A stretch of DNA of 64,000 nucleotides from Tritrichomonas musculus. Lineage: Eukaryota > Parabasalia > Tritrichomonadida > Tritrichomonadidae. The DNA lies in contig JAPFFF010000015.1 of the NCBI GenBank assembly GCA_039105265.1, forward strand, positions 2,170,001-2,234,000, read 5' to 3'. Shown here piece by piece: positions 51,751 through 61,977 of this stretch. The stretch's first letter is position 1; the number at the start of each line of letters is the position of its first letter. The position numbers and the translations under genes were made by a program. The notes beneath the pieces are model-generated. The model had not been told where the DNA came from, ran no database searches, and worked only from the letters and a program-made list of their open reading frames with translations.

Positions 51751-52322
51751 TGCCATTATATATATATTTTATATAATTAATTGGACTATTAACATGATAT
51801 TTAATATATTTAAAAACTATTTTATATTATTTTCTAATATATTTTTCAATATAAAACTATTTTTTAATTTTCAAAAAACAAAAAATAAACATATCAAAAA
51901 AACAGATTTATTGAAAAATTCAAAGAATTTGTTGATCGTTCTCCTCAAATAATTATCAATAATTGAATGAAATTCAGAGGATGCGATGCTTATTTTATCC
52001 TAACCTCAGAAAAAAATTCTATTAAAGAAAAAATAATATTCTCAAAAATAAAATAAAACTATTCAATTAAATGGTCTGTCTTTGAAATTTATTTTTTGTG
52101 ATTAACGTGCTTTCACCACACTCAGAGCAATTCAACAAATCCAGAGCAAACAACTTTTTCTGATTATATAAGGCCAATTTATTAAAATTAATTTATAATA
52201 AACTGTAAAAGCCCAGTCCTACAGGAATACCCTCGTACAACAAAATAAACTATTCAATTTGAGTGACCCTTTTTTTTTGCCAGTTTGATTAAAAAAATGT
52301 TTAAAAAACTATAAAAAAAATG
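51751..52322. other. Spacer before the 126-bp array
   Basis: No gene seen. A/T-rich at first, with slightly GC-richer DNA at 52080-52260. Confidence 0.4.
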
Positions 52323-52915
52323 AAGGCAAAACAACAACACGTGAAATAGCAAACAGAACAAAGGTCAACGGACCGATTGCTTACTTATTCTTCCTTATCA
52401 CTCATTTCGTCGAAGATGATTCTCAATCAAAAACTACTAATCACAGCAAAGACAGAACAACAACACGCGAAACAACAAACAAAACAAAGGTCAACGGACC
52501 GATTGCTTTCTTATTCTTCCTTATCACTCATTTCGTCGAAGATGATTCTCAATCAAAAACTACTAATCACAGCAAAGACAGAACAACAACACGCGAAACA
52601 ACAAACAAAACAAAGGTCAACGGACCGATTGCTTACTTATTCTTCCTTATCACTCATTTCGTCGAAGATGATTCTCAATCAAAAACTACTAATCACAGCA
52701 AAGACAGAACAACAACACGCGAAACAACAAACAAAACAAAGGTCAACGGACCGATTGCTTACTTATTCTTCCTTATCACTCATTTCGTCGAAGATGATTC
52801 TCAATCAAAAACTACTAATCACAGCAAAGACAGAACAACAACACGCGAAACAACAAACAAAACAAAGGTCAACGGACCGATTGCTTACTTATTCTTCCTT
52901 TTCACTCATTTTGCC
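52323..52915 (+). repeat. Tandem array of 126-bp units, about 4.7 copies
   Basis: Nearly identical 126-base units (word TTCGTCGAAGATGATTCTCA). The period is a multiple of three and two plus-strand frames are open throughout. One would encode repeats with SLSLISSKMILNQKLLITAK, the other repeats with GPIAYLFFLITHFVEDDSQS. Neither has a suitable ATG before the array, so I call it non-coding, or a gene fragment that has lost its front. Confidence 0.85.
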
Positions 52916-53640
52916 GATATATAATTCTCAATCTAAAAAGACTACTCATAATAAAAGTTCAAATATTGAACAATCATATAAAAAATCGTTTACATTTATT
53001 TTGACCAATCAAAAAAATGATTTGACCTTTTGCTCTGGATCTGCCTCAAATGAAATAACGTTATCTTTTAATTCCTACTATTATTTTGTTTGAAGCAAAA
53101 AAAGCTTAAATGTTATTATACTTATATATTCCTAAAATACTAATAGCAAAGAGAAATATTCTTTAAGTAAATATAATAAGGCTATTTTTAGAATATATGT
53201 TTTTATATTATTATAAAATGTATATAGACAAATATTATTCAAATAAATTTAATATAATATAAGATAATTATATTTATTTAAAACAAAAAAACGTTATTAT
53301 TTGAGAAAGAGATTCCCCTTTTAATTGATAATAAATAAACGTTTGACAACCAACTTTTTGTTATAAAAAATAATAGTTTAAAACTTTTTCAAATAATGGT
53401 ATTATTTGATTTTTTCCCTTTATAAAATAGAAAAGATATAATACAAGCATTCATTTTTTATAAATAACATAAAATCTTAACGTATATTTTTATATATCTA
53501 TAAATTTTATTTTTTTTTTTGAAAAGAGATTTCTATAGAATATTAAGAAATGAATATCTAAAAGTATTGAATTATAAATATAACGATTAAAATTTGAGAG
53601 CAAAAAAATTCTTTGAAGTCCTCAAACTTTATTAATCTTA
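52916..53640. other. Spacer before the cyclase gene
   Basis: The frame running out of the array ends at 53093 in one register. The rest is A/T-rich with no recognisable feature. Confidence 0.4.
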
Positions 53641-56600
53641 ATGTCAACATCAGTTTCATTAAATAAAGGCCAGATAAAAGAAACACAATCAATGTCTTCA
53701 TATGAAAATACAAGTATTTGCTCATCATCATTAATTAGTTCGAAAAATGAACGATTAAAATTTTTAAGAAAATCACCAATAAAAAGAGCTAGGAGATCAT
53801 TTATTAATTTGTATTCATATTTATTCAGTGCTCTTCCTATTCAGTCTTTTGTTTGTAAATTAATGTTTGGACTTCGTTTACTTCAAATGTTCATTGTCTC
53901 TTTTTTTTATCCAAATGAAACACTTTATCGAAAAGGAAATTATTCATATAGTGTAGGCGTTTTTTTATCGATTTTTACTCGTTTTTTCCCAATAGGATCA
54001 GATATCAAATACCAAATGGTTTTAGGATATATATATATTGCTTTTTTTATTATTCACATTCTTTTTCTCAGTTTTTCAGCATATTACTTTGAGAAAAAAA
54101 GTACATTACCTAGTTTCATTCCAACTTTATTGAGTTATGTATTTTTAATCATTGAACATCTTCCTCATTGTTGGATAATGTCTCTCATAGGCGTTATTAC
54201 ATCACAAGAATCTGGAAACATAACAGATGAACAAATTGTAATAGTAGTTTTATCATCAATAACAGCTATTATATTTTTTATTTTGCATCAGCTTCTTAAT
54301 ATTTCAACCATTTTTTTCACACCTTCAGCATTTAGAACAGCTAATCCCTGGCCCCAATCATCAATGACTTTTACGATTTCCGTCATATGTTTTTTATCAG
54401 AATTTTCAGGACATTACTCAAACAAAACAGTTTCAATTATCTTGATGTGCCTCACAGTTGTTGGATATTGCCTTATTTTTTGCTTTATGATGTTTTTTGC
54501 ACGATTTTTAAGTGGATTTCAAGAAATGATATTTAGTTCAGTCACCTTTGGCAGCATTGTCAATTCAATTATCTCAATTATTTATTTCATTTTAGACAAA
54601 GCGATGCCAGAATACATAATTATAATAATTATTTTAATAATTGTTATATGCCTATTATTAGGTTCATATTTCCACACATTTTATTTCATTAAATCTATTC
54701 AAATTTTAGATTCTTTAGAAGAAAGCAAAGAAAACTATTCGATGTTTAAACGGTCATCACAACTTATTCCACATATTCTTGTTGGTTTTCAAGTTAATCA
54801 TCGTTATTGCCTGAGTTATTCTGTTTTTGTTGATTCATTAAATGTTTTTGAAGAAGATTTTTCACTTCTTGTTTATTTTGCCAAATTTTTGGCCATATAT
54901 CCTGAAGAATACTCACAATTAAATTGGGTTTACATGATGGTTCAAAAGATAGAGAAGAAAAACATTAAGAAGAAGTACATAAAAGCTCAATTAATGACAA
55001 TTTTAATGAGAAGAGAATCAACATTGAGCAATGAATTAAAAAAGAAGTTACAAAGCATTTCAAATCTTATTGTTACTGCCAAACTTAGAATGAGGAACAC
55101 ATGGGAAGCAGCATTATCTGGCTCAACGTCAGAACTTGAGCCATTATTTTTACTATATTCCTCAATCGTAAAACAAATTGACCTTAAATTCACATATCTT
55201 CAGAATTATCACAGTAATAACCAATATGCGTTAAGCGCTCTTTCGAACTATGAAAGAGAAGTCCAAGCCAACTACGAACTCTCAAGTTTCCATCGCGAAA
55301 AAGCTCGAAAAATTAAACTTGGCCACAGTGAAGGCGTTGATCAAGTTTATCTCTATGGGAGAGTTTATTTTCCCAACCTTCCTCCGCGCCCGATCTATCA
55401 TAACATGCGTCCTACTGCTGCTCGACCAAATATCCCCACAAATGCACAAGTTGGTGGCTCAAGTGCTGCTAGTGGTAGCGATTTTGGATCTATTGATGAA
55501 GGTCAAATAATTGATGATGATGGATTTCTTTACATACAAGACATGCAAACTCGACTTCGGAACACGATCATGAATATGTCGATATCATCGTTAAGAATGA
55601 GCATAACTTTGACATTAGTAATGGTTGCCCTTTTCTTTGTCATTCCTTACATTGTAGTTTTAGTATTAATTCGTCCAATGGAGACCATGATTTCCGATCC
55701 AGTCAAGTATCTGACCAATCTTGACAAAGTACACAAATATGTTCTTCATTTGTATGGATTAACTTGTCACTGGATCATGGAAGATGCTCCTTTATACATA
55801 CGCAATCTATGTGGAAATTCTGATGGAAGTCAAGAAGATGTTTGGAGTGTTGATGGAGGAGTTCCACAAAATATTGGAGGTGATTGTCATACCAACAAAA
55901 TGATGACATATTTCGCTGAAAAAGCTTTGGAAGCATTAGATGAATTATCAGAGATTAAGAAAGACAAATCGAAGAATATCATTTTAAAAGAAGTCAAAGA
56001 TACTTTATTTAATGATACAACGCTATTCATTGTCTATGCAACTTTTAATATCCCTAGAGGACAAGTAAATAAATCATTACAACAAAACTCAGTAGATTCA
56101 GTCTTAAATGTTCTAAAGATTGCAAATTCGAAACATCCTTCAGAATATGCAACTAGTCGCCAGCTTGTCAATCTTCTTTTCAACTCTTTCCAATTTGAGA
56201 CATGCATTAAAGATTTAACCGAGAAACTACTGAATTATATCAACGATCATAGCAATCAAATTAAGAAAATATTTTATATACTAGAAATTGCTCTTTCTGT
56301 TTCATTTCCTGTCATTTTTATCACAGTTTCTATCGTTCTCACAAATTGGTCACGTTCACAAAAATTGAAAGTTTTCCGTTGCTTTAATTCATTGCCAAAA
56401 ACGACTTTGTCCAAAATGATTGAAGAATCGAATACTGAGCCATTGAATGATGACAATGACATGTCAATAAAAACAGAGAAAGAAATTGAATACAAAAGAC
56501 AGGAAGAAAGAACAATAACCGTTTTTAGAAGTGGCGATATTGGAAGCCAACTTTCTCAACTTTTCGGGATTTTGTTAATTGGCATTTTAATTTTGGTCAG

Positions 56601-58407
56601 CGATCTTGTTTTCATTAACTTCGGCTGTCAATATTACATTAAAAATTTGGACGATTTCATTCATTCTTCGCCACTTTTAATGTACTGCTCTTACACTTAC
56701 TGCGATTCGGTGTCTGCGCTGCTGCTACTGACATGCAAGGCATGGATGGACAACGGCCTGAAGCAGGCGCAGTTGACTGATCCTTTTATTCTTGCCTTTC
56801 TTCTGACCAAAATTCAACTTACGCAAGATAACTACAGAATCATGTTTTACGGAGACAGCGAGAGTCAAATTCACACTGTTTCGAAGTACATAAAGAACTT
56901 TGAAAAGTACGAGACTTCGAAGTGTGATTTCAAAGATGTAAACTCATCTGTTTATCACTCAATGTATCGTTGTTTATCTGATGATTCCATGTATCATTAC
57001 TATGTGAATCTAATCAAAAGAATCTTTTACGAGTATTCAGCAATTGGCAGAAATATTGACCTTAATTCATCTGTCTTTTTTGACGTCTGGCATACTTTGT
57101 TCGGCCATTTATACCCTCAATACATGGACCCGTTAAATGAAGAATTGACAGATTCAGTTCAGCACGTCTTTACTAATAACCGCTCCAAATTGATCATCAT
57201 ATCAACAGTCCTTCTCATCTTCGGTTTGCTGATTTCATTCCTGTACGTCTACGAGTTGTCAAAGCAGGAAAAGAAGCTGAAACAGGTCCTCTTGATGATC
57301 CTGCACGCACCGCCGCAAGAGATACTCGAGTCGTCGTACATAATGGCAATCATATCAGGCGACTTCTCGTCACGAGACGACAACGACGTCCATTTGGACG
57401 ACATCGTTTACAAGTCGATCACCGAGAATTATCCAAACGGAATCTTGATCATCAACAACACCGGCAACATCTTGTTCATGAACTCGAAGGCCAATGAATA
57501 CCTGACCAAGTTCAGCAGCACAATGAGCGAGAGTGACAAAGAGAAGCAGAAAAACAAAATGAAAAACAAAAACACTAAAAATGAAATGAATAACAAAAAT
57601 GAAATTAAAATTCCAAATGAAATCGTTCTTGGTCAGTCCCAATTCTCGTTAAATGGTCGTTTAATAAGCGCCAAATATACGAAGTTGGAATCGACTAAGA
57701 CATTTGTCACTTTGACTGACATGTCAATCATTCAAAAACTTGAGATGGACCTCGAAGAAGAAACAAAAAGAAAGAAAGAATTGATCACAAAAGTAATGCC
57801 GCAAAATTTGACATTGAAATTCATGTCAAATCAAGAACAAGGCGTTTCTTTCTCAGTGCAAAGTGTGACAATTGCAATGATCTCTCTTTGCCTTGAAGAA
57901 CATAACGATAACACCATTCAAATTTTCAATGAAGTTTACAATTCTTTGGACTCTTTGATAAAGGCCAAAAATTTTCAAACAATTGAAAGTATTGAAATTA
58001 TCGGCGACTTGTTCATGGCAATAGGAGGACTATTCGACGAGGTAAACCAAACAGAAAGACACGCACAGGAAATTACAAGGTTCTCTTTGGAGGCTTTAAC
58101 TAAAATTAAGGCTATTAAAGAAAAATTTAATTGCGCAGATATAAATACTTTATGCGGAGTAGCAGCCGGCGGACCTGTTTATGGCGGAGTTATCGAGTTG
58201 GACGTGCCAATATTCGAGGTTTGCGGAGACGTTATTGATTTGGCTGAGGAAATGATGGCACTCGGAATGCCAGATGTGATTCATACGACGAGAGCTGTTT
58301 ATGAATTTATATATGGACGCGATTTCCAAATTAAAGAAAGAGGTGAGTTGGCAGTACCAAACTTTGGTACTGTCGTAACTTATATTGTTTCTGGATCAAA
58401 TGAATAA
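53641..58407 (+). CDS. Large multi-pass receptor with PAS and nucleotidyl-cyclase-like domains
   Basis: This 1588-residue protein has about eight membrane spans between residues 80 and 360, a cytoplasmic helical region, spans near 653-675, 876-902, 974-998 and 1183-1205 that enclose two extracellular domains (about 680-870 and 1000-1180), a PAS-like domain (about 1253-1370, NGILIINNTGNILFMNSKA, with a Lys/Asn-rich insert), a signalling helix (about 1375-1400), and a class III cyclase domain (1409-1585). The cyclase part has EIIGDLFMAIGG with the second metal Asp, but the first metal Asp of FxDI is replaced (VTIAMISLCL), and NxxSR is altered (DVIDLAEEMM). Large cyclase families of this layout occur in trichomonads. 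As a cAMP producer this copy may be inactive or need a partner. Codon GC content rises sharply around 56.7-57.5 kb. Confidence 0.88.
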   Translation: MSTSVSLNKGQIKETQSMSSYENTSICSSSLISSKNERLKFLRKSPIKRARRSFINLYSYLFSALPIQSFVCKLMFGLRLLQMFIVSFFYPNETLYRKGNYSYSVGVFLSIFTRFFPIGSDIKYQMVLGYIYIAFFIIHILFLSFSAYYFEKKSTLPSFIPTLLSYVFLIIEHLPHCWIMSLIGVITSQESGNITDEQIVIVVLSSITAIIFFILHQLLNISTIFFTPSAFRTANPWPQSSMTFTISVICFLSEFSGHYSNKTVSIILMCLTVVGYCLIFCFMMFFARFLSGFQEMIFSSVTFGSIVNSIISIIYFILDKAMPEYIIIIIILIIVICLLLGSYFHTFYFIKSIQILDSLEESKENYSMFKRSSQLIPHILVGFQVNHRYCLSYSVFVDSLNVFEEDFSLLVYFAKFLAIYPEEYSQLNWVYMMVQKIEKKNIKKKYIKAQLMTILMRRESTLSNELKKKLQSISNLIVTAKLRMRNTWEAALSGSTSELEPLFLLYSSIVKQIDLKFTYLQNYHSNNQYALSALSNYEREVQANYELSSFHREKARKIKLGHSEGVDQVYLYGRVYFPNLPPRPIYHNMRPTAARPNIPTNAQVGGSSAASGSDFGSIDEGQIIDDDGFLYIQDMQTRLRNTIMNMSISSLRMSITLTLVMVALFFVIPYIVVLVLIRPMETMISDPVKYLTNLDKVHKYVLHLYGLTCHWIMEDAPLYIRNLCGNSDGSQEDVWSVDGGVPQNIGGDCHTNKMMTYFAEKALEALDELSEIKKDKSKNIILKEVKDTLFNDTTLFIVYATFNIPRGQVNKSLQQNSVDSVLNVLKIANSKHPSEYATSRQLVNLLFNSFQFETCIKDLTEKLLNYINDHSNQIKKIFYILEIALSVSFPVIFITVSIVLTNWSRSQKLKVFRCFNSLPKTTLSKMIEESNTEPLNDDNDMSIKTEKEIEYKRQEERTITVFRSGDIGSQLSQLFGILLIGILILVSDLVFINFGCQYYIKNLDDFIHSSPLLMYCSYTYCDSVSALLLLTCKAWMDNGLKQAQLTDPFILAFLLTKIQLTQDNYRIMFYGDSESQIHTVSKYIKNFEKYETSKCDFKDVNSSVYHSMYRCLSDDSMYHYYVNLIKRIFYEYSAIGRNIDLNSSVFFDVWHTLFGHLYPQYMDPLNEELTDSVQHVFTNNRSKLIIISTVLLIFGLLISFLYVYELSKQEKKLKQVLLMILHAPPQEILESSYIMAIISGDFSSRDDNDVHLDDIVYKSITENYPNGILIINNTGNILFMNSKANEYLTKFSSTMSESDKEKQKNKMKNKNTKNEMNNKNEIKIPNEIVLGQSQFSLNGRLISAKYTKLESTKTFVTLTDMSIIQKLEMDLEEETKRKKELITKVMPQNLTLKFMSNQEQGVSFSVQSVTIAMISLCLEEHNDNTIQIFNEVYNSLDSLIKAKNFQTIESIEIIGDLFMAIGGLFDEVNQTERHAQEITRFSLEALTKIKAIKEKFNCADINTLCGVAAGGPVYGGVIELDVPIFEVCGDVIDLAEEMMALGMPDVIHTTRAVYEFIYGRDFQIKERGELAVPNFGTVVTYIVSGSNE

Positions 58408-58914
58408 TTTAAATTGTTACTTTTTTTTTTTTATATAAATATTATTTGTTATTATATGTATAAACAATTCTTTCTTTTTTATTATATAATATGAATGTCT
58501 ATTGATTGTTAAATGTATTTTCAATATTAAGATATTCAAATTATAAATTTTTGCTAAAAAAAAGTTATAATTGCCTAATATTCAAATGTGTGCTTCATAT
58601 TTATAATGTTTATTGTTGTAAGAGGGAAATTTTAAAGTTTCAAATAATGAATTTAGTAAAATGTTGTAAGAGGGATTCATTCACAAGTCACTTTTTGAAT
58701 AGTCATTCAAAAAGTGCCTATATAAAAATGATTATAATTATCTTGAACAATTATTATTTAAAATGTAATTTTTCCCTAATGATAAAAAGAAAATATAAAA
58801 TAATATATATTTTTAACTTAAATATATTTTGAAAAGCTAACAGTATCGTTTTTGAAAAAACTGAACATGGAGTTGATAATAATATGTTAATTCTAGTAAA
58901 TATTAAAAAAAAAA
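58408..58914. other. Spacer with a 12-bp-stem hairpin
   Basis: CACTTTTTGAAT at 58689-58700 and ATTCAAAAAGTG at 58705-58716 form a perfect hairpin with a 4-base loop. No gene is supported. The T-rich strand just past the tRNA 3' end forms its terminator. Confidence 0.5.
58902..58914 (-). terminator. RNA polymerase III terminator of tRNA-Leu
   Basis: On the minus strand a run of about ten T residues begins one base or so past the tRNA discriminator, the normal Pol III stop signal. Confidence 0.75.
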
Positions 58915-58996
58915 TGGTAGCTCTGGGGTTCGAACCCAGGCACCTTTCGGTAATGGGACTTGAATCCATCGCCTTAGACCACTCGGCCAAGCTACC
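58915..58996 (-). tRNA. tRNA-Leu (anticodon CAA)
   Basis: The minus strand reads GGTAGCTTGGCCGAGTGGTC at the 5' end, with the D arm GGCCGAGTGGTCTAAGGC (A box), an anticodon loop TTCAAGT with CAA, a long variable arm with an ACC-GAAA-GGT stem, and the T arm GGTTCGAACCC (B box). The acceptor stem GGTAGCT/AGCTACC is perfect. The long variable arm limits it to Leu or Ser; the anticodon CAA and discriminator A give Leu. The top pair of the anticodon stem is A-C, a mismatch. No intron. Confidence 0.95.
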
Positions 58997-59686
58997 TTCT
59001 GATTCATTCAAAGAATTAAAAAAATATCAGTAATTTTTTTTGATGATATTGAAAACCTTTATGATGATATACATTTTTCATGGCTTACAAATGTTGATGA
59101 TACTAATTTAGCTTTATTTATTAAATTTCAAAGCCATGAAATTTGATAAAGAAAATTAAGAATTATTTAACAAGCTCATTTTTCAATTTGGCACAGCTTT
59201 TCATTGCAGCACGATGTTTATTGGTACATTTTAGTCATCCATATTTTAAATTTTTTATTTTTCCATAGTTTTTTCATATTTTAATATTTTTATCAACGAC
59301 TATTTATTGCCACAATTATTTGATGGAACCTCTGAAAAAAGTGTAATAATGCAAACAAAATTGAGAAATTTCCCTTATCAATTTCATTATTTTTTTCTCA
59401 ATATTTTGACTAGTTAAAACGGTTAAACCATTATATTATTTTTATTTGTTTGTTTGTTTTTTATTGTATTATAATTATTGTTTTAACATATTTTTCAAAG
59501 ATATTATAAAATGGAAAATTTTCAAAGGTGATCGCTAGTGAGGTAAATCAAAATTTTACAAATGACAAAAAACTCTTAAAATTTTCCAGAAATTTATTGA
59601 TGGCAAATGTTCTGATATGGCATTGAGAGCGACTGTTATTTTTTTTAATGAAATTTAAAATGAAGTTTAAATATGTTAATTATTAT
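58997..59686. other. Spacer with a possible gene scrap
   Basis: Mostly A/T-rich. Plus-strand codons at about 59035-59145 read FFDDIENLYDDIHFSWLTNV, which is more protein-like than random; it may be a scrap of a former gene. No complete ORF is present. Confidence 0.35.
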
Positions 59687-60453
59687 AGACCATATTAAGG
59701 TTGAACAAAAGCAGTATATTTTATCATATTATAATATAATAAAATATATGATGATAAAAAATTTATTTACTAAATATAATGGTAAAATTGACGTATGATA
59801 TAAAAATAAACTAATTTTTCTTTTTGAATGAAAATTTTACAATTTGATAAGTTTAGAAAAAAAATGATGTTTTGTATAAATATTATAGCAAATATGAGGA
59901 AAATCCAATTTAAAATATAAGATATATTTTTTAGTTAATTTATTAAATTGAATTTATTTTTTATGAAATATTTGAATCATCAGAAAATTGAGATCAATTC
60001 TATGAAATTATTATATGCTTCAGAATATTGAGCATTTTTTTAAGAAATAATTGTGAGATTGTAAGATATAAACAATTGTAAAATTGTGAGAAAATAAAGA
60101 TTTCTGAAAAGTAAAAATATGTAAAGTATTCAAAGAAAAAATCTATCCAAAATAAAGTCCCCAGCGTCGGAATTTTTGATTTTTTAAAATAAATCTTTTT
60201 AAAATCAAAAAATATGGCCAATTTTTCAAATTTTAACTCAGGTTGAAAAGATTAGCTGAGTGATTATTTATGAAATTATCTCTACTTTTAGCAAGATATA
60301 CAATAATTTAAATATATTATATAATGATATTATTAATTTTATGAATATTTAATAAAAAAAATTAAAATTTATAATGATATATTTCGCAAAATATGTATTT
60401 TCGTTGTCACTTTTTGAATACTACAAAATTGAATGAATACCTTAATAAGGCCT
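59687..60453 (+). mobile_element. 8-bp-TSD MITE family, copy 3 (767 bp), directly upstream of the LCAT-like gene
   Basis: By eye this copy is identical to copy 1 at 17162 over all 767 bases, in the same orientation. Its flanks (ATTATTAT and ATTTGAAT) are not a clear duplication, unlike copies 1 and 2. Its right end is 18 bases from the start codon of the next gene. Confidence 0.9.
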
Positions 60454-60463
60454 ATTTGAATTT

Positions 60464-60469
60464 TCATTT
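60464..60469 (+). promoter_or_regulatory. Initiator-like motif of the LCAT-like gene
   Basis: TCATTT, three bases before the ATG, fits the trichomonad initiator TCA+1-Y-W-W. It lies in the 18 bases between the MITE end and the gene. Confidence 0.5.
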
Positions 60470-60471
60470 TG

Positions 60472-61779
60472 ATGCTATTATTTCTAACACATTTTATATC
60501 CTCATTAAAACCAATTATTTTGCTCCCACCTTTGTATGGAACAAATCTTTGGATTACATATAATCAGACAAATGCCAATTGGTTCTGTCCTGACAAAGTA
60601 TCTGATGAATTATTATGGGTGAACCCAAAATGGACCGTTCCACCAATGTTCAATTGCTTGTTTCAGTTTTTACAAGTTTTTTGGGATGAAGAAAATCATT
60701 TTTTCAATAATCGCGAAAACGTTACAATTGGTATCCATGATTTTGGTGGAGAAGAGAGTGTTCGCTATGTTGTACCAAATGTTTTTGGATATGGATTAAT
60801 TCGTTCTTTTGCATCTCTAATCGATTTTTTAAAAGAAAAAGGATATGTTATTGGCAAAGATTTGTTTGCAGCTCCTTACGATTGGAGAATTGCTCCTGTT
60901 GGTTTACGAGATTTTTGGCCTAAACTTCATGATCTTGTTGAGAAAGTTTATGAGCAAAATGATAATCAACAAGTAACAATGTTTGGATTTTCATGCGGTG
61001 GTCATTCGTTACAACAGTTCTTAGCGGAATACTGCAAAGATCAGTCATGGAAAGATAAATATATTGATCGTGCAATCTTTTTAGCGCCTTCTTTTGGTGG
61101 AGTAGGTCAATCTTTTCCAGCTCTTTGGGAAAAGAAATTTCCCCTTTTACCTATGATTAGGTCTAAAGAACTAGCGTCGATGGTTGAATCAATGCCAGTT
61201 GTTTTAGGGCATTTGCCAAACACAATTGTATTTGGTAATAAAGCCATTGTTAGATCAGCAGAAGATGTTGAATATACTGCTTCTCAAATTCGTGACCTTC
61301 TTGTTGACAATAAAAAAGTTACAGGTGATAACATCAAAATTTTAGACGAATGCCAGAATAATCTTACCACACGAGATATTTCATCACCAGGCGTTCCTTC
61401 TTATATTATCTTCAACAGTGGCGCTCACACAGATTTCTTTGCACACTTTAAGAATGGCTGGGATAAGCCACCTGATATGATTCCAACAAAAGGTGATGGA
61501 ACAGTTCCAGCTCGTGGAATTAAATATGCTTGCAAGAATTGGCCTAAAGATAAATTTACTGTTCAATGTCTTGATTTATACAGAGATTTGAATTCATTTG
61601 AGCATACCCCACTAGCATCAAATCCATATGTTCATGATTTAATATTTAATCTGACGAGAAGTGATTGGCATAAAGAAAAAGTGAGGAGATTTCAGAAAGC
61701 TCCTTATGTTGTTTTACATAATAATACTTATACTATCCGTAATGACATTAGAAAACTCAGAACAATCGTTGAAGAATAA
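60472..61779 (+). CDS. Lecithin:cholesterol acyltransferase-type lipase/acyltransferase
   Basis: The frame's first ATG is at 60472 (MLLFLTHFISSLKPIILLPP), giving 435 residues and a probable signal peptide of about 13-15 residues. The protein matches the LCAT/phospholipase A family: PIILLPPLYGTNLW near the front, the lid/oxyanion region, YDWRIAP, the nucleophile elbow FGFSCGGH (Ser174), Asp342 in GDGTVP and His378 in FEHTPLASN, so the whole Ser-Asp-His triad is present. Family members move or release fatty acyl groups of phospholipids; secretion or a lysosomal location is likely from the signal peptide. Several NxT/S sites could be glycosylated. The upstream DNA is a MITE ending 18 bases before the ATG, with an initiator-like TCATTT in between. 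Confidence 0.92.
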   Translation: MLLFLTHFISSLKPIILLPPLYGTNLWITYNQTNANWFCPDKVSDELLWVNPKWTVPPMFNCLFQFLQVFWDEENHFFNNRENVTIGIHDFGGEESVRYVVPNVFGYGLIRSFASLIDFLKEKGYVIGKDLFAAPYDWRIAPVGLRDFWPKLHDLVEKVYEQNDNQQVTMFGFSCGGHSLQQFLAEYCKDQSWKDKYIDRAIFLAPSFGGVGQSFPALWEKKFPLLPMIRSKELASMVESMPVVLGHLPNTIVFGNKAIVRSAEDVEYTASQIRDLLVDNKKVTGDNIKILDECQNNLTTRDISSPGVPSYIIFNSGAHTDFFAHFKNGWDKPPDMIPTKGDGTVPARGIKYACKNWPKDKFTVQCLDLYRDLNSFEHTPLASNPYVHDLIFNLTRSDWHKEKVRRFQKAPYVVLHNNTYTIRNDIRKLRTIVEE

Positions 61780-61977
61780 TTATTATTTTTATAAACAATC
61801 ATTATAGCTATCCTATCACTTAATTTTTTTAATTTTCAGCAAACATTATTCGACCTATTAGAATCCTGTGAAAATAAGTGAAAAAAGCATTGCTTCCTTT
61901 GATCAAATAGCAAATTTTCATGATGAACATTGATTTAAAAAATAAAAAATTATTATAAACCAAACAACAATATGCTT

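Noticed and set aside
52377-53093. 238-codon repeat ORF
   Set aside because: There is no ATG before the array; the frame is open only because the 126-base unit is a multiple of three.
54987-55193. Minus-strand ORFs inside the cyclase, PA200 and Vps35 genes
   Set aside because: All are shadows of long, well-supported coding frames and lack recognisable domains.
58754-59011. 85-codon minus-strand ORF
   Set aside because: It is the translation of the tRNA-Leu gene and its A/T-rich 3' flank.
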